Below, in pieces: positions 1 to 9,569 of a stretch of 64,000 nt of DNA. Both the position numbers and the translations under genes were made by a program. The stretch lies in assembly GCF_002289575.1 (NCBI RefSeq), contig NZ_NTGA01000015.1, forward strand, positions 1 to 64,000. Reading direction: 5' to 3'. Position 1 is the first letter of the stretch. Each line of letters begins with the position of its first letter. The notes under the pieces are model-generated. The model saw only the letters and a list, made by a program, of their open reading frames with translations. It made no database searches and was not told the DNA's origin. This DNA comes from Dietzia natronolimnaea (GTDB lineage Bacteria; Actinomycetota; Actinomycetes; Mycobacteriales; Mycobacteriaceae).

Positions 1-7
1 TGTTCAT
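1..7 (-). CDS. 5' end of a further gene downstream of the WXG100 gene (partial)
   Basis: An ATG on the minus strand at 7-5, preceded by an AAAGGT-like ribosome binding site at about 17-22, lies 60 bases downstream of the WXG100 stop. Only two codons fall in the window. In WXG100 loci the neighbouring gene is often a second WXG100 partner, but that is inference from context alone. Confidence 0.3.
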
Positions 8-66
8 CCTGTGTACCTTTCGGCCGGAACCGGCGGCCGGGATGGTCCCCGACCGCCGGGCTGGGT

Positions 67-354
67 TCAGACCTGGCTACTGGTGCTCTGCTGTGCGCTG
101 ATGTTGCGGCGAGCGGTGGTGGACGCCTGACGCAGAGCTTGCTCCACATTGCGCAGCTGCGGGACGAGGGTGGACTCCCATTCGCCCTGGAACTGCTGGG
201 CATCCGATCCCTTCCAGTTCGCCGGGATGTTGCTCGAGACCACGCTGTTCATCTGCGAGATGAGGTTCTGAATGTTCTGCGCCTCGGCATCGAACCTGGT
301 CGCCATCTGGCCGACGAGTTCCGGGTCGAGTCCGAGGAAGCCTCCGCTGGTCAT
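67..354 (-). CDS. WXG100 family (EsxA/EsxB-like) type VII secretion substrate
   Basis: A 95-residue, all-helical small protein without a signal peptide, the usual WXG100 length. The W-x-G turn is NWKGSD (Trp at about residue 47), between two predicted helices; the C-terminal tail is Ser/Thr/Gln-rich. I chose the ATG at 354 because AGAAGGAG lies just upstream; the longer reading frame to 657 overlaps the EssC gene and has no coding character there. It is the last complete gene of the operon, about 100 bases after the EssC ATPase gene, separated from it by a strong hairpin. WXG100 proteins are exported as helical-hairpin dimers by EssC/EccC ATPases. I see no C-terminal YxxxD/E export motif, so a partner subunit may supply the signal. 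Confidence 0.88.
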   Translation of the reverse strand: MTSGGFLGLDPELVGQMATRFDAEAQNIQNLISQMNSVVSSNIPANWKGSDAQQFQGEWESTLVPQLRNVEQALRQASTTARRNISAQQSTSSQV

Positions 355-421
355 GTTCTTCTCCTTCTGTAATCGGGCACATCCTGCCCGCTTGATAAAG
401 AAACTATTGCCTCTGCCGGGA

Positions 422-453
422 GGAGGGAATGGGTAGCGGTACCCATCCCCTCC
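422..453. other. 14-bp stem hairpin between the EssC and WXG100 genes
   Basis: The arms at 422-435 and 440-453 are complementary with one mismatch around a GCGG loop; the inner arms are ATGGGTA and TACCCAT. It sits two bases after the EssC stop codon and about 70 bases before the WXG100 ribosome binding site, with no T-rich tail. It could be a leaky terminator or an RNA-processing or stabilising stem that lets WXG100 be made at a different level from the ATPase. Confidence 0.6.
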
Positions 454-455
454 GG

Positions 456-3400
456 TCATGCCATGGGCATCGCCACCTGCAATTTCATCGCCACCCCGTA
501 GCGGATGTAGAAGCCGCGTCCCGGTGGGAACTCCGCTCTTCTGACCCTCCCGAGCGGCGTACCCAGGAGACCCTCGCCGTCGGAGTCGCCCGGCGCGAGC
601 AACAGCCCCACCCGGGCGGACTTGAACGGCTGGGCGAGCTGGTAGGCCTGGTTCCACGTGGAACTCTCAGACTCGCCCACCACGAAGTGACCGCACGCGG
701 CGGCCTCCTTGATCAGCGCCAGGAGGTCTGCCTCCGCTGGCGCCATGGCGAAGTCGGCCGTTCCGTGAACGAACACGGCCAGTCCCTGCACGTCGGTCCT
801 CCCTGAGCGGATGTCATCGACGAGTCCGCGACACAGTTCGGCCACCGCGTCACCTCCCACCGCCGTCGCGTCCCATTGCTCCGCGGCGAGTTGTGGCACA
901 GGCCGCATCGACAGCAGGATCCGGATCCGACCGGGTCGCTCCCTGTGCACGGCCTGCGCGATGGCCAGCACCGCCGATGTCCTCCCCGAACCGGGTGTCC
1001 CGGCCACCATCAACGTGCCCCGGGTATCGATACCCGTCGGGCCGAGGCTCGTGTCAGCCACGCCGATCGACGCCAGGAACACCGGGCTTCCGTCGCGATC
1101 GGCCTGCTCGACTGACGGTGGCAGGGCGTCGAGCAGGATCCTCTCCTCGAGCCGGCGGATATCTGGAGCGGACACGACACCGAGGCCACGCAGATGGTCG
1201 GCGAGCCGCTCGATCTCCCGGGCCTGGCTGGAGACGTTGGCCTCCCCTCCCAGGATCGCGAACTGCATCTCGTCTTCCCCGAGCACGGCCCGGCCCGGGG
1301 GCGAGGTCTGATCCAGCACGTCTCTGGGAACACCGAGGTTCAGGTACTCCTCCTCCGAGGCCAGGCGGAGTACGAACCGCTTCTGTACGGACGACCCGAG
1401 CGAGGTCGGCACGGAATTGCTCCGGTCACCGGTCACCACCACGTGGACACCCACTCCGCGTCCGTCGCCGGCGATCTGGGTGAAGATGGAGAACCACGGC
1501 GCGATCGTGGAGTGTTCGTAGGCGTCGCGGAACGCCCCGATGCCGTCCACCAGCACGATGATTCTCGCCTCCCGCGTGCCACCGGCGGTCGCGCGGTACT
1601 CCTCGATCGTCGAGGCGCGCGCCGCCGCATAGCGCTCCGCGCGCTCCTCGACCGTCGCGGCGAGCTCACGCATCAGGCGTGCGATCCGCTCCTCGTCATC
1701 ACCGGAGATGACGGCCCCGACGGTCGGCAACGGCTCCACCATCCGTAGACCGGACGAACCGAAGTCGAGGCCGTAGATGTGCACGGGCGCCGCGGTCGCG
1801 GCCAGTGAGGCGGCTACAGCGACCTGGCGCAGCGCCGCCGACTTGCCGGATCCACCGGTCCCGTAGATCGCCACGTTGCCTTCGCGGCTCGGCTCGTAGA
1901 ACACCCTGGGTTGCATCTGTTCGGCCGGCGCGTCGCGGATTCCCAACAGCAGTCGGCTGTCGCTGTGCCGCCAACGGATCGCCGCGGTGTTGTACGTCGC
2001 CCGCAACTCCGGCAGCCAGGGCCTGCGGGGTGAGGGGATCCCCGCGATCTGTGCAGCCCCGCACACACTCTTGACCACACGCGTAATATCCGTGGGCCCC
2101 TCGTCGACAGTCGACGTGTCGGCGTCGAGAGGCGCCTCCCAGGCGACCGGTGAGCCGAAGTGGAGTTCCTCCACCTCTACGGGGGGTGCAGTCTGGACAT
2201 CGCTGGTATGCCCACCGGAATAGGCGGACTGGAAGGTCGTTAATCTGCCGGGGCCCGTCTTGGCCGCGGCGCGCCCCGGGATGTTGGGCGGGAAGTCCGC
2301 CGCATCGGGCACTCCGAGTACATCGGTCGAGTCGTCGGCGTCGGCCATCCGCAGCGCGATCCGCAGGTTGGTGTTGGCGCGGAGGTTGTCCTTGATCACG
2401 CCCGCCGGGCGCTGGGTGGCCAGAACGAGGTGGATGCCGAGGGACCGGCCACGTTGGGCGACGTCCACCACCCCGTCGACGAACTCGGGGATTTCCTGGA
2501 CCAGCGCGGCGAACTCGTCGACGACGATGACCAGACTGGGCGGACAGTCCGGGTCCCCGGTCTTCTCCAGGGTGATCAGGTCCTTGGCTTTCTTCGCGTT
2601 GAGCAGGTGCTCGCGATGTCGGATCTCGGCCCGAAGCGACGTGAGAGCGCGTCGCACGAGATGCTGACTGAGGTCGGTGACCAGGCCGACGCAGTGCGGC
2701 AGGTCCACGCAGTCCGCGAACGCCGCCCCACCCTTGTAGTCGATGAAGAGAAACGTGACCCTCTTCGGGCTGTGGGCGGCGGCCATCCCGAGGACCCAGG
2801 ACTGGAGGAACTCGGACTTGCCCGAACCCGTGGTGCCGCCGACCAGGGCGTGCGGGCCGTCTGCGCGCAGGTCGAGGGACATGGGCGTCACACCCGTCGA
2901 CCCGACCAGCGCGCGCAGATCGCCCGCGCGGCGGCGCCGCCGACCGTCCGGCGCCCCGGCGTCCTCACCGCCGAGCGTTCCGTTCTCCCGCCAGCGCTCC
3001 AGAACCACCTCCGGATCGTCACCGAAGCGATGGCCCACCAGATCGAGCATGGCCACCGACTGCGGTACGTCAGAGGCGTCCTCCACCGAGACCCCGGCAT
3101 CGACGACGGGGGCCAGCAGCAGCGCCGCGGCGGCCGCGGCCGGGGCGTCAAGGGTCTCGCACGTGACGGGACTCGACACCATGCCGTGACGTACGACGCC
3201 CGTCACCGCACCGTCGTGGCCCGCGCCCACCTCGACGAAGGTGCGGCAGACCGACGGCAGGTTCTCCACGCGAGTAGCGGACCAGATGACGTAGACACCG
3301 ACGTCCGGCCCGGTCTCGGCCAATCGGATCAGCCGCGAACGATCGACCGGGGTGTCGTCATCGACCACCACGACCACCGCGGGCAGCGGCGGGACCCCGT

Positions 3401-4955
3401 GGTCCTCAGCGCGAGGGATCCCCTTCTCGACCTGCACCTCGCCTCGGGGTGCGCCGCGAAGCGGCAGCTCGGAATCCAACCGCGAGGCGACGAGGTCCTC
3501 CAATTCGGCCACCAGGACCCGCCCGCTTCCCTGGTTGTCCGCGAGATGGCCACCGGCCAGCGGGCTGTGAACGGAGCCGGCGTGCGGAAGCCACTCCACC
3601 CACTCCCATGTGGTTCGGGACACCGGCGAGGCGAACACGGTCACCACGAGTTCGGCCGGGGAGTGCAACGCCACCAACTGGAAGACCAGGCCACGGGCGA
3701 TGCCCTCGACCGAACCACGGGGGCCCGCGGCCCCCACCGCTCCCGCCGAGCGGAGGTCGCCGACAACTGGCACCCCGCTGATGTCCTCGAAGGTCCTGGC
3801 GAAGTCGCGGGCACGTTGCAGGTATGAGGGGAGGGCTGTCGCGCTGAAGTCCGGATGGTCGACCGAGCAGGACGAGCGGGTCGACCCCACCCCCAACCGC
3901 ACCGTGAGGAAGCCGGACGTCTCGGGCCTGCGGCTCCACAACATCGGGCCCAGGAGGTCGACCGTCCGGCGCAGATCCATCAGCGACGGTGTGCGCTCCA
4001 ACCGGACCGCCCTCTCGCGCTCCTGGGCCTCCGTCAGCTCACCGGCCACCACTCGCAGGGTGGTGTCGAAGTCCTCCTTCTGTTGCCTGAGCTGCTTGGC
4101 GGCGCCCAATCGCTGGTCGAGGTACATGCCCAGCATCAGCAGCGGGCTCAAACCGATGAAGACGATCGAGAGCAGGTTGCGCGTGACGGCGTACAGCACC
4201 AGGCCCATGATCAATGGCGCCACCATCGCCACCACCGGAAACCGCATGGGGTTGGGGCGGGTCGGGGCGACGGGGGTACGGAAGGTCTCCGGTTCGAACC
4301 GGGGCTCGACACGCGGCGAACGGTTGAACTCGATGCTGGGACTCGACGGTTCGACAGTCCCTGCCAGTCGCGTACCCGCCACGCTGATCAGTGTGTCGCC
4401 CAGTCGAAGCAGGTCAGACGGGCCGACCAGGGTCTTGGTGACCCGCACCCCGCCGGCCTCGATGCCGTTGGCGGACCCTTCGTCCACGATCCCGATGGAC
4501 TCCCCTACGACGATCCGCGCATGGCGCTTCGACACCAGGGGGTCAGAAAGGGTGACCTCGCACGTCGGCAGACGGCCGACGTGGCTGACCCCGGCCGGCA
4601 GCTCGAACTCGCGGCCTTTGTCCGGACCCGCCAGAACGCGCAGACGCGCGACCGCCGTACCGCGGTCACCGCCCATCGACGCCGCGGGGCGCTCCCGCGA
4701 CAACCTGATGAGCGACCCCGACCGCAGCCCGGCCTCGATGAGATTGCGTTCCGGGTCCAGAACCGACGTCGTGCCCTGGGCGGTCCGACGCTCCACGCTC
4801 AGGGTGAGCCCGCTCGGCGCCTCGGCGCCGTCGTGCGCGGGATCCTGCCGGTACAGCGCCCGGGCCAGGTCTCCGACGAGCGCGGTCGCATCGACCGTCA
4901 CCCCGAGATTGGTGGTACGCCCCTCAGGCCGGACATAGCTGAGCTTGAGATGCAC
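456..4955 (-). CDS. essC: EssC/EccC-type FtsK/SpoIIIE ATPase with N-terminal FHA domain (type VII secretion motor)
   Basis: A 1,499-residue membrane ATPase. In order: a ubiquitin-like segment (about 1-85), an FHA domain (about 104-185, GRLPTCEVTLSDPLVSKRHA), two membrane segments (about 238-280) and three FtsK/SpoIIIE modules. Module 1 has Walker A GGTTGSGKS (about 700) and Walker B LVIVVDEFAAL (about 810); module 2 has GTGGSGKS (about 1,030) and IIVLVDG (about 1,135); module 3 has GTPGSGRT (about 1,320), but its B strand reads AVFVHG with no acidic pair, so it is probably inactive. FHA domains in front of the membrane segments are typical of Firmicutes EssC, not ESX EccC. It should drive export of the adjacent WXG100 protein, with the FHA domain reading phosphothreonine set by the kinase and phosphatase of this operon. 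It starts at GTG 4955 behind a GGGAGGGG site. Confidence 0.92.
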   Translation of the reverse strand: MHLKLSYVRPEGRTTNLGVTVDATALVGDLARALYRQDPAHDGAEAPSGLTLSVERRTAQGTTSVLDPERNLIEAGLRSGSLIRLSRERPAASMGGDRGTAVARLRVLAGPDKGREFELPAGVSHVGRLPTCEVTLSDPLVSKRHARIVVGESIGIVDEGSANGIEAGGVRVTKTLVGPSDLLRLGDTLISVAGTRLAGTVEPSSPSIEFNRSPRVEPRFEPETFRTPVAPTRPNPMRFPVVAMVAPLIMGLVLYAVTRNLLSIVFIGLSPLLMLGMYLDQRLGAAKQLRQQKEDFDTTLRVVAGELTEAQERERAVRLERTPSLMDLRRTVDLLGPMLWSRRPETSGFLTVRLGVGSTRSSCSVDHPDFSATALPSYLQRARDFARTFEDISGVPVVGDLRSAGAVGAAGPRGSVEGIARGLVFQLVALHSPAELVVTVFASPVSRTTWEWVEWLPHAGSVHSPLAGGHLADNQGSGRVLVAELEDLVASRLDSELPLRGAPRGEVQVEKGIPRAEDHGVPPLPAVVVVVDDDTPVDRSRLIRLAETGPDVGVYVIWSATRVENLPSVCRTFVEVGAGHDGAVTGVVRHGMVSSPVTCETLDAPAAAAAALLLAPVVDAGVSVEDASDVPQSVAMLDLVGHRFGDDPEVVLERWRENGTLGGEDAGAPDGRRRRRAGDLRALVGSTGVTPMSLDLRADGPHALVGGTTGSGKSEFLQSWVLGMAAAHSPKRVTFLFIDYKGGAAFADCVDLPHCVGLVTDLSQHLVRRALTSLRAEIRHREHLLNAKKAKDLITLEKTGDPDCPPSLVIVVDEFAALVQEIPEFVDGVVDVAQRGRSLGIHLVLATQRPAGVIKDNLRANTNLRIALRMADADDSTDVLGVPDAADFPPNIPGRAAAKTGPGRLTTFQSAYSGGHTSDVQTAPPVEVEELHFGSPVAWEAPLDADTSTVDEGPTDITRVVKSVCGAAQIAGIPSPRRPWLPELRATYNTAAIRWRHSDSRLLLGIRDAPAEQMQPRVFYEPSREGNVAIYGTGGSGKSAALRQVAVAASLAATAAPVHIYGLDFGSSGLRMVEPLPTVGAVISGDDEERIARLMRELAATVEERAERYAAARASTIEEYRATAGGTREARIIVLVDGIGAFRDAYEHSTIAPWFSIFTQIAGDGRGVGVHVVVTGDRSNSVPTSLGSSVQKRFVLRLASEEEYLNLGVPRDVLDQTSPPGRAVLGEDEMQFAILGGEANVSSQAREIERLADHLRGLGVVSAPDIRRLEERILLDALPPSVEQADRDGSPVFLASIGVADTSLGPTGIDTRGTLMVAGTPGSGRTSAVLAIAQAVHRERPGRIRILLSMRPVPQLAAEQWDATAVGGDAVAELCRGLVDDIRSGRTDVQGLAVFVHGTADFAMAPAEADLLALIKEAAACGHFVVGESESSTWNQAYQLAQPFKSARVGLLLAPGDSDGEGLLGTPLGRVRRAEFPPGRGFYIRYGVAMKLQVAMPMA

Positions 4956-4958
4956 GGA

Positions 4959-5672
4959 TCACCCCTCCCGCCCGGCTGAGCGGGCGCTTTCCTCGTCCAA
5001 CACGGGCAGATCGGCCACAGTGACCACTCCTGCCGCCACCGCGTACTCCACCAACCTGGCCCGCCGGTTCGAGGCCACGGCCCCCTCGATGCCGCGCAGG
5101 CCACGAACGCCGACGCGGGCGAACTTCTCACAGACGTTGTCCAACTTGCGGTTGAATTTGGTGACCGGCCATCCCAGGCGGGCGGCCGCGGCGGCGCTCG
5201 GGGGAACCGCACTGGAGCCTGTCCCCTCTCTCCGCAACACCGGTTCGGCCAACGCCACGATGAGCGCACGCTGGCTCGCGGTCAGCGGGGTCTCGCCGAT
5301 GGTTGACTCCCCGCGCTCGTCGACGCGTTCGTAGCGCGAGGTGAAGGTCGGTTCCTCGGTCCGCAGCCCGATCTCGTATGTGGTCGGCCCGGCGGTGAAC
5401 ACGACCGTGGTGACGCCGAACACCAACGGGACCCGCGCACCGGGGGGCAGCCAGGCCTGCAGTCCGTCGGCCGCCGAGGAGATGGTGGCCGAGAGCCGTT
5501 CCCCCTGGTTGACCAGCCACCACAGGCCGGCGTCGTACACCAGCACGAGGAATCGTCGGTGCAGATAGGGGTTGTCGTCGACATCGAGATCCGCGTCCCG
5601 TCCGATCACGAACTCCGTGCCCGGCGGTGCCGAGATCGTCTCGCCACAGAACTCCACGTGGACGGAACTCAT
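4959..5672 (-). CDS. FHA-like protein with C-terminal helix-turn-helix-like region
   Basis: A 237-residue soluble protein. Residues about 1-105 look like a degenerate FHA beta-sandwich (EFVIGRDADLDVDDNPYLHRRF) and residues about 125-200 contain a helical segment (LTASQRALIVALAEPVLRRE, then KFNRKLDNVCEKFARVGVRG) resembling a sigma-region-4 or response-regulator-type HTH. The ATG at 5672 overlaps the kinase stop codon (ATGA), which fixes the start; the longer frame reading into the kinase gene is a shadow. It lies three bases before EssC. A role as a phosphothreonine-reading adaptor or regulator is inferred from the FHA-like fold and the kinase next door. DNA binding is only a possibility. Confidence 0.72.
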   Translation of the reverse strand: MSSVHVEFCGETISAPPGTEFVIGRDADLDVDDNPYLHRRFLVLVYDAGLWWLVNQGERLSATISSAADGLQAWLPPGARVPLVFGVTTVVFTAGPTTYEIGLRTEEPTFTSRYERVDERGESTIGETPLTASQRALIVALAEPVLRREGTGSSAVPPSAAAAARLGWPVTKFNRKLDNVCEKFARVGVRGLRGIEGAVASNRRARLVEYAVAAGVVTVADLPVLDEESARSAGREG

Positions 5673-7228
5673 CCGGCACACACCTCCACCCCGTCGGCGC
5701 TCGTCCGCCCCGACTCGCGCACCAGTGAGATCTCGATGCACGTGCCCGGGCCCCCCGGGATCGTCACCGTCGTCTCGTCGGTCTGGGTGGGTGAGTCGAC
5801 GCCACCCGTGCCGGTCCGGACCCACAGGTAACTGTCACCCGCCTGGGGGTCGGGGTTGCTCCACCGGAAGACTGCGTCCGACCCGATGATCTCGCCCGTG
5901 GCGTCGACCACCGCGGGCACTCGCTCCCGCGACGGCGGATCGGAGCGAGGGGCCTCCGCGGTCGCCTCCGCCGGGCGCGTGACCTCGTCGTCACCACCCA
6001 CGGCCGCCCACACGACCAGCCCCACCAGTACCGCAGCCACCACCACGGCGGCGGCCACCACACCGCCACGCCGACCCCCACCGGTCGCCGTCGCGGCCTC
6101 CGGCGACGGGAACTGAGCGTGGGGTGGCCCGGACCGGTGCGCGGGAGCCGAGCCGGCGTCGCGGGCGACCGTGGACGAGGTGTGGTCACCCGAGCGAGGG
6201 ATATACACCTGCCCGCCGGGGATGAACTTGCCACCGGACTCGGGTGAGCGCGGTTCGGACGCGAACTCGGGAGCGATGCTCTGCTCCCGTAGGACGGTTC
6301 CGTCCGCCGGTTCCGCAGATGCCTCGGGGGGGACCGTCGATGGTTCGGTCGGCGCGACGGGCCGAGGGGCACGCACCAGAAGCGGCGATTCGGGAAGCCT
6401 CAGAGACGCCTGGACGCGGCGCAGGGCGTTGCCGAACTCGAGGGCGGAACCGAAGCGGGCTGCCGGGTCCTTCGCCATCGCCACGGCAACTGTGTGTTCG
6501 AGCACCGCGGGCACGCCGGGCGCGTGCATCGGAGGCAGCGGTTCGTGCATGATCCGCTGCATCTGCGCGCCTGCGGAGCGGTCCTGGCCCGGGATCTCGA
6601 AGGGCGCCCGCCCTTCGAGTAGGGAGTACAGGGTGGCGGCCAGACTCCACACGTCCGATTCGCGACCTCCGGGCTCACCCTCCACGAACTCCGGGGGCGC
6701 CCAGGGCACCGACAGGCCGCCGATGCCGCTCTCGCCGCCGAGCGCGGCGGCGATCCCGAAGTCGGTGAGCATCGCCTTGCCGTAATCGGATACGAGGATG
6801 TTGGCGGGCTTGATGTCCCTGTGCAGTATCCCGGCGCGGTGCGCGGTCTCCACGGCGCCGCAGATCTCCACGATGATGTCGAGGGCCCGCGGCAGATCCA
6901 GCGGGGCGGTGCGGAAGCGGTCGCCCAGGTTGGGTTCCGAGCAGTACTCCATCACCAGATAGGGGCGGCCGTCGGGGGCGATGCCAGTGTTGTACACGGT
7001 GACGATCGAGGGGTGAGTGGAAAGCTGCCCCATGAGGCGGGCCTCGGACTCGAACTGGTCACGCACGCCCGGGCTCAGCGAGTCCGACAGCAGCACCTTG
7101 ACCGCCACCTCCCGACTGGTCCGGCCGTCCTCGTAGAGGTAGACGTCGGCGAAACCGCCCGACCCCAGATGCCGGATGAAGACGTACCCGGACAGGCGTG
7201 GCTCCCTGGCCGGTGCGCGCCGGCTCAC
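5669..7228 (-). CDS. Membrane-anchored PknB-type serine/threonine protein kinase
   Basis: A 519-residue kinase. The N-terminal catalytic domain (about 12-275) has the glycine loop GSGGFADVYL, the lysine in EVAVKVL, catalytic HRDIKPANIL and the DFG of LTDFGIAAAL. A Pro/Ser-rich juxtamembrane linker is followed by one membrane segment (about 390-415) and a short extracellular beta-rich domain ending in two cysteines that could form a disulfide. The activation loop after DFG is short and contains few Thr residues. Its stop overlaps the next gene and its ATG overlaps the upstream FHA gene by four bases. It presumably phosphorylates FHA-partner threonines in the EssC, FHA or RDD proteins, opposed by the PP2C phosphatase two genes upstream. 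What the external domain senses is unknown. Confidence 0.93.
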   Translation of the reverse strand: MSRRAPAREPRLSGYVFIRHLGSGGFADVYLYEDGRTSREVAVKVLLSDSLSPGVRDQFESEARLMGQLSTHPSIVTVYNTGIAPDGRPYLVMEYCSEPNLGDRFRTAPLDLPRALDIIVEICGAVETAHRAGILHRDIKPANILVSDYGKAMLTDFGIAAALGGESGIGGLSVPWAPPEFVEGEPGGRESDVWSLAATLYSLLEGRAPFEIPGQDRSAGAQMQRIMHEPLPPMHAPGVPAVLEHTVAVAMAKDPAARFGSALEFGNALRRVQASLRLPESPLLVRAPRPVAPTEPSTVPPEASAEPADGTVLREQSIAPEFASEPRSPESGGKFIPGGQVYIPRSGDHTSSTVARDAGSAPAHRSGPPHAQFPSPEAATATGGGRRGGVVAAAVVVAAVLVGLVVWAAVGGDDEVTRPAEATAEAPRSDPPSRERVPAVVDATGEIIGSDAVFRWSNPDPQAGDSYLWVRTGTGGVDSPTQTDETTVTIPGGPGTCIEISLVRESGRTSADGVEVCAG

Positions 7229-8715
7229 GGTAGGTCCTCGAACCGGATCTGCACGTCGTCCACTACGAGCACGTCACCCGACATGAGCATCCTCGGCTCG
7301 TCAGGCATGAGGCGGACCTCTTCGCCCGCGCCCCGGCGCAGGTAGGTGCCGTTGGTGCTACCCAGGTCGACCGCGTGCACCGACCACCCGTCGATGTCCA
7401 CGCGGAGATGAGACCGCGAAATGGCCTTGTCCGGACTGGGAAGCACGATGAGCCGGGGCGCGGAGTCCGCGTCGACACCGTCGATCCGAGGTTCACGGCC
7501 GAAGACCAGCGCCCGGTCCAGATCGAAGAACATTCCGGTGGACAGACGGACCACCCCGAGTGAGGGCCGAGTGATGCGTGCGGCCGGACCGTCCAGCGGG
7601 GCCGAGCACACGCGGCAGGTGGACATCTGTGGTGGATTGGCGTGGTTCTGGGGGCACAGGCGGGCGGCCGTCGACCCGGGCTTCCTCGCGGAGACCTCCT
7701 CCGGGGACATCGTGTCCCCGCCGAGGTCGGGAGTCAGGGGCGCGGACGCGGTCGCGGTCCCAGGTCCCGGTGCGTGGGCAAGCACCGGCGTGTGGACCGG
7801 AGCGGCGTCAGCTGTTGGTGGGGCGGGCGTCGGGGTCCGGATCGGACCGGGTGCCTCGGGGGGTGCGGGTGCCGGGGGCCGGGGCTGGACCAATGGTCCC
7901 GGGTGGAGCACGCGGTCGTAGTCGATGCCGCCGCCGATCGTGTACTCCACGTCGTCGACCACGCCCTCCTCCCAGTCACCGTCCTCCCAGTCGTCCTCCG
8001 CCACGGGACGCGCCGGAACGGCGGGCGCCGCGGGTGCGGGCGCGGTGGGCGGAGCGGCGGGCGCCGCGGTCGCGGGGACCGGTGTGGGTGCGGGAGTCTG
8101 TTCGGGCTTCGGAGCGGGGATGTCGGTGATCTCGGGTAGAAGCGTCGCATCGGGCGAGGGTGCGACGACGGGGGCGACCGGAGCCTGAACCGGGGCCCGA
8201 ACCGCCTGCGACGCGCGTTCCCCCTGCTCGCGGGGGGCTCCGCCCGGTTCCCAGCTCACCCGGTCGGCGAGCACCACTCCCTCGACGAGGGGCCAGGTCG
8301 GCTCGGCCGCGGCGGCATCGTGGACCAGCAGTTCGACCGTCGCGCCGGTGGAGAACCCCCATTCACCCAGCAGTGCGACGTCGGCGCCGTCCAGCCGGGT
8401 CTCCACACCGCCGTCGACGACGGTGCCCCGGGTTCGCCCGCTCAGGAGCACCCGCACCCCGGCGGGCCCGCGGTAGGCCAGTGCCAGATCGGGCAGCGCG
8501 TCGAGGTCCAGCACTCGGCCGCCGGCTGCCGCCGCCAGGACGGCCCGCGCGTCCCCCGCACGCGCGACCACGTCATGCAACCGGGCCACGTCGTCGTCGC
8601 CCCGGGACACCAACAGGACGCAGTCCGCGGTGACCACCACCACGGCCCCCCCGGGCAGGTAGCGGGCGGGCCGGGAGGTCGCGGCGCCGGGATGCGGTGT
8701 GCTGTGAGAGCTCAT
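7225..8715 (-). CDS. FHA domain protein with zinc-ribbon-like segment
   Basis: A 496-residue protein. The N-terminal part (about 20-165) is a beta-rich globular domain I do not recognise. A long Pro/Ala-rich, probably disordered linker follows (about 170-350). A short segment with a C-x(4)-H and C-x(2)-C arrangement (CPQNHANPPQ, CRVCSAPL, about 365) resembles a small zinc ribbon. A canonical FHA domain ends the protein (VFGREPRI, SRSHLRVDID, DLGSTNGTYLRR, about 400-490). The FHA core residues (GR, SxxH, GSTNGT) are all present, so phosphothreonine binding is likely. It overlaps both neighbours by four bases (ATGA), so it is translationally coupled to the PP2C and kinase genes. It probably acts as a scaffold in the kinase circuit. 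Confidence 0.85.
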   Translation of the reverse strand: MSSHSTPHPGAATSRPARYLPGGAVVVVTADCVLLVSRGDDDVARLHDVVARAGDARAVLAAAAGGRVLDLDALPDLALAYRGPAGVRVLLSGRTRGTVVDGGVETRLDGADVALLGEWGFSTGATVELLVHDAAAAEPTWPLVEGVVLADRVSWEPGGAPREQGERASQAVRAPVQAPVAPVVAPSPDATLLPEITDIPAPKPEQTPAPTPVPATAAPAAPPTAPAPAAPAVPARPVAEDDWEDGDWEEGVVDDVEYTIGGGIDYDRVLHPGPLVQPRPPAPAPPEAPGPIRTPTPAPPTADAAPVHTPVLAHAPGPGTATASAPLTPDLGGDTMSPEEVSARKPGSTAARLCPQNHANPPQMSTCRVCSAPLDGPAARITRPSLGVVRLSTGMFFDLDRALVFGREPRIDGVDADSAPRLIVLPSPDKAISRSHLRVDIDGWSVHAVDLGSTNGTYLRRGAGEEVRLMPDEPRMLMSGDVLVVDDVQIRFEDLP

Positions 8716-9569
8716 CGTCGGTACTCCTGGTCGGGTCGGGGCAGATCCTCGGTGACGTCACACTCCGCGGGCGGGGTCCCGGACACCGCCACCACCACCG
8801 CGCTGGCGTTGTCGCGCCCGCCCGCGCCCACGGCCATCGCGACCAGGGCCAGCGCGAGCGCACCGGGATCCGGGGTCCGGCGGACGAGGTCGGACACCGA
8901 GTGGTCGTCGAGTTCCCCGGTCACCCCGTCGGTGCACACCACCAGGACGTCGCCGGGGTGACGGGGCACCATCCACACGTCCGCACGCGGTTCCAGTCCG
9001 CTGCCCACCGCGCGGGTGATCACGTTGCGTTCGGGGTGGGTGCGAGCCTCGGCGGCGGTGATCTCGCCCGCGTCGATCAGCTCGCGTACCGCTGAATGGT
9101 CCACGGTGATCTGCTCGAGACGGCCGCTGCGCCACAGATAGGTGCGGGAGTCCCCGATGTTGACCACCAGCCAGTACGGAGCGTCACCACTACACGTGAC
9201 GAGGGCCCCGGACAGGGTGGTGCCGGCCGGCCGCCGGTCCCCGGCCCCCAGATCGGCGATGGCGGTCGCCGCGGTGCGCACGACCTCCACGCAGTCCTGC
9301 ACTGTCGCGTCGGTCCGACCGGCGAGCGCGGCCATCGCGGTCAGCACGGTGCGCGACGCGACGTCACCGCGGGAGTGCCCACCCATCCCGTCGGCCACCA
9401 GGAACACGGTCCGGTCGGCGAGCACCGCGTCCTCGTTCCGTTCACGACGCCGACCGGTGTCGGTAGCCCAGCCCCAGGTCAGATCCGCCGGCGCGCCTTC
9501 GACGACCGCCGTCCTCCCCACTCCCACGGACTCGGGCACCGGCCGGCCCCCTCCCGCCGCCCCGGTCAC
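8712..9569 (-). CDS. PP2C-family (PppA/Stp-like) protein serine/threonine phosphatase
   Basis: A 285-residue soluble metal-dependent phosphatase. All diagnostic motifs are present: RERNED (about 43), VADGMGGH (about 58), NIGDSRTYLWR (about 137), CTDGVTGEL (about 212) and GGRDNASAVVV (about 255), giving the acidic residues for the two Mn/Mg ions. There is no membrane segment. It overlaps the RDD/FHA gene stop (9566-9569) and the next FHA gene by four bases each. It should reverse the action of the operon's Ser/Thr kinase; this kinase/phosphatase/FHA set parallels those of type VI secretion posttranslational switches, by analogy only. Confidence 0.94.
   Translation of the reverse strand: MTGAAGGGRPVPESVGVGRTAVVEGAPADLTWGWATDTGRRRERNEDAVLADRTVFLVADGMGGHSRGDVASRTVLTAMAALAGRTDATVQDCVEVVRTAATAIADLGAGDRRPAGTTLSGALVTCSGDAPYWLVVNIGDSRTYLWRSGRLEQITVDHSAVRELIDAGEITAAEARTHPERNVITRAVGSGLEPRADVWMVPRHPGDVLVVCTDGVTGELDDHSVSDLVRRTPDPGALALALVAMAVGAGGRDNASAVVVAVSGTPPAECDVTEDLPRPDQEYRR

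Noticed and set aside
2430-3827. A 465-codon plus-strand open frame inside essC
   Set aside because: It is antisense to a clearly conserved ATPase and has an Arg/His/Gly-rich composition typical of GC-rich shadow frames.
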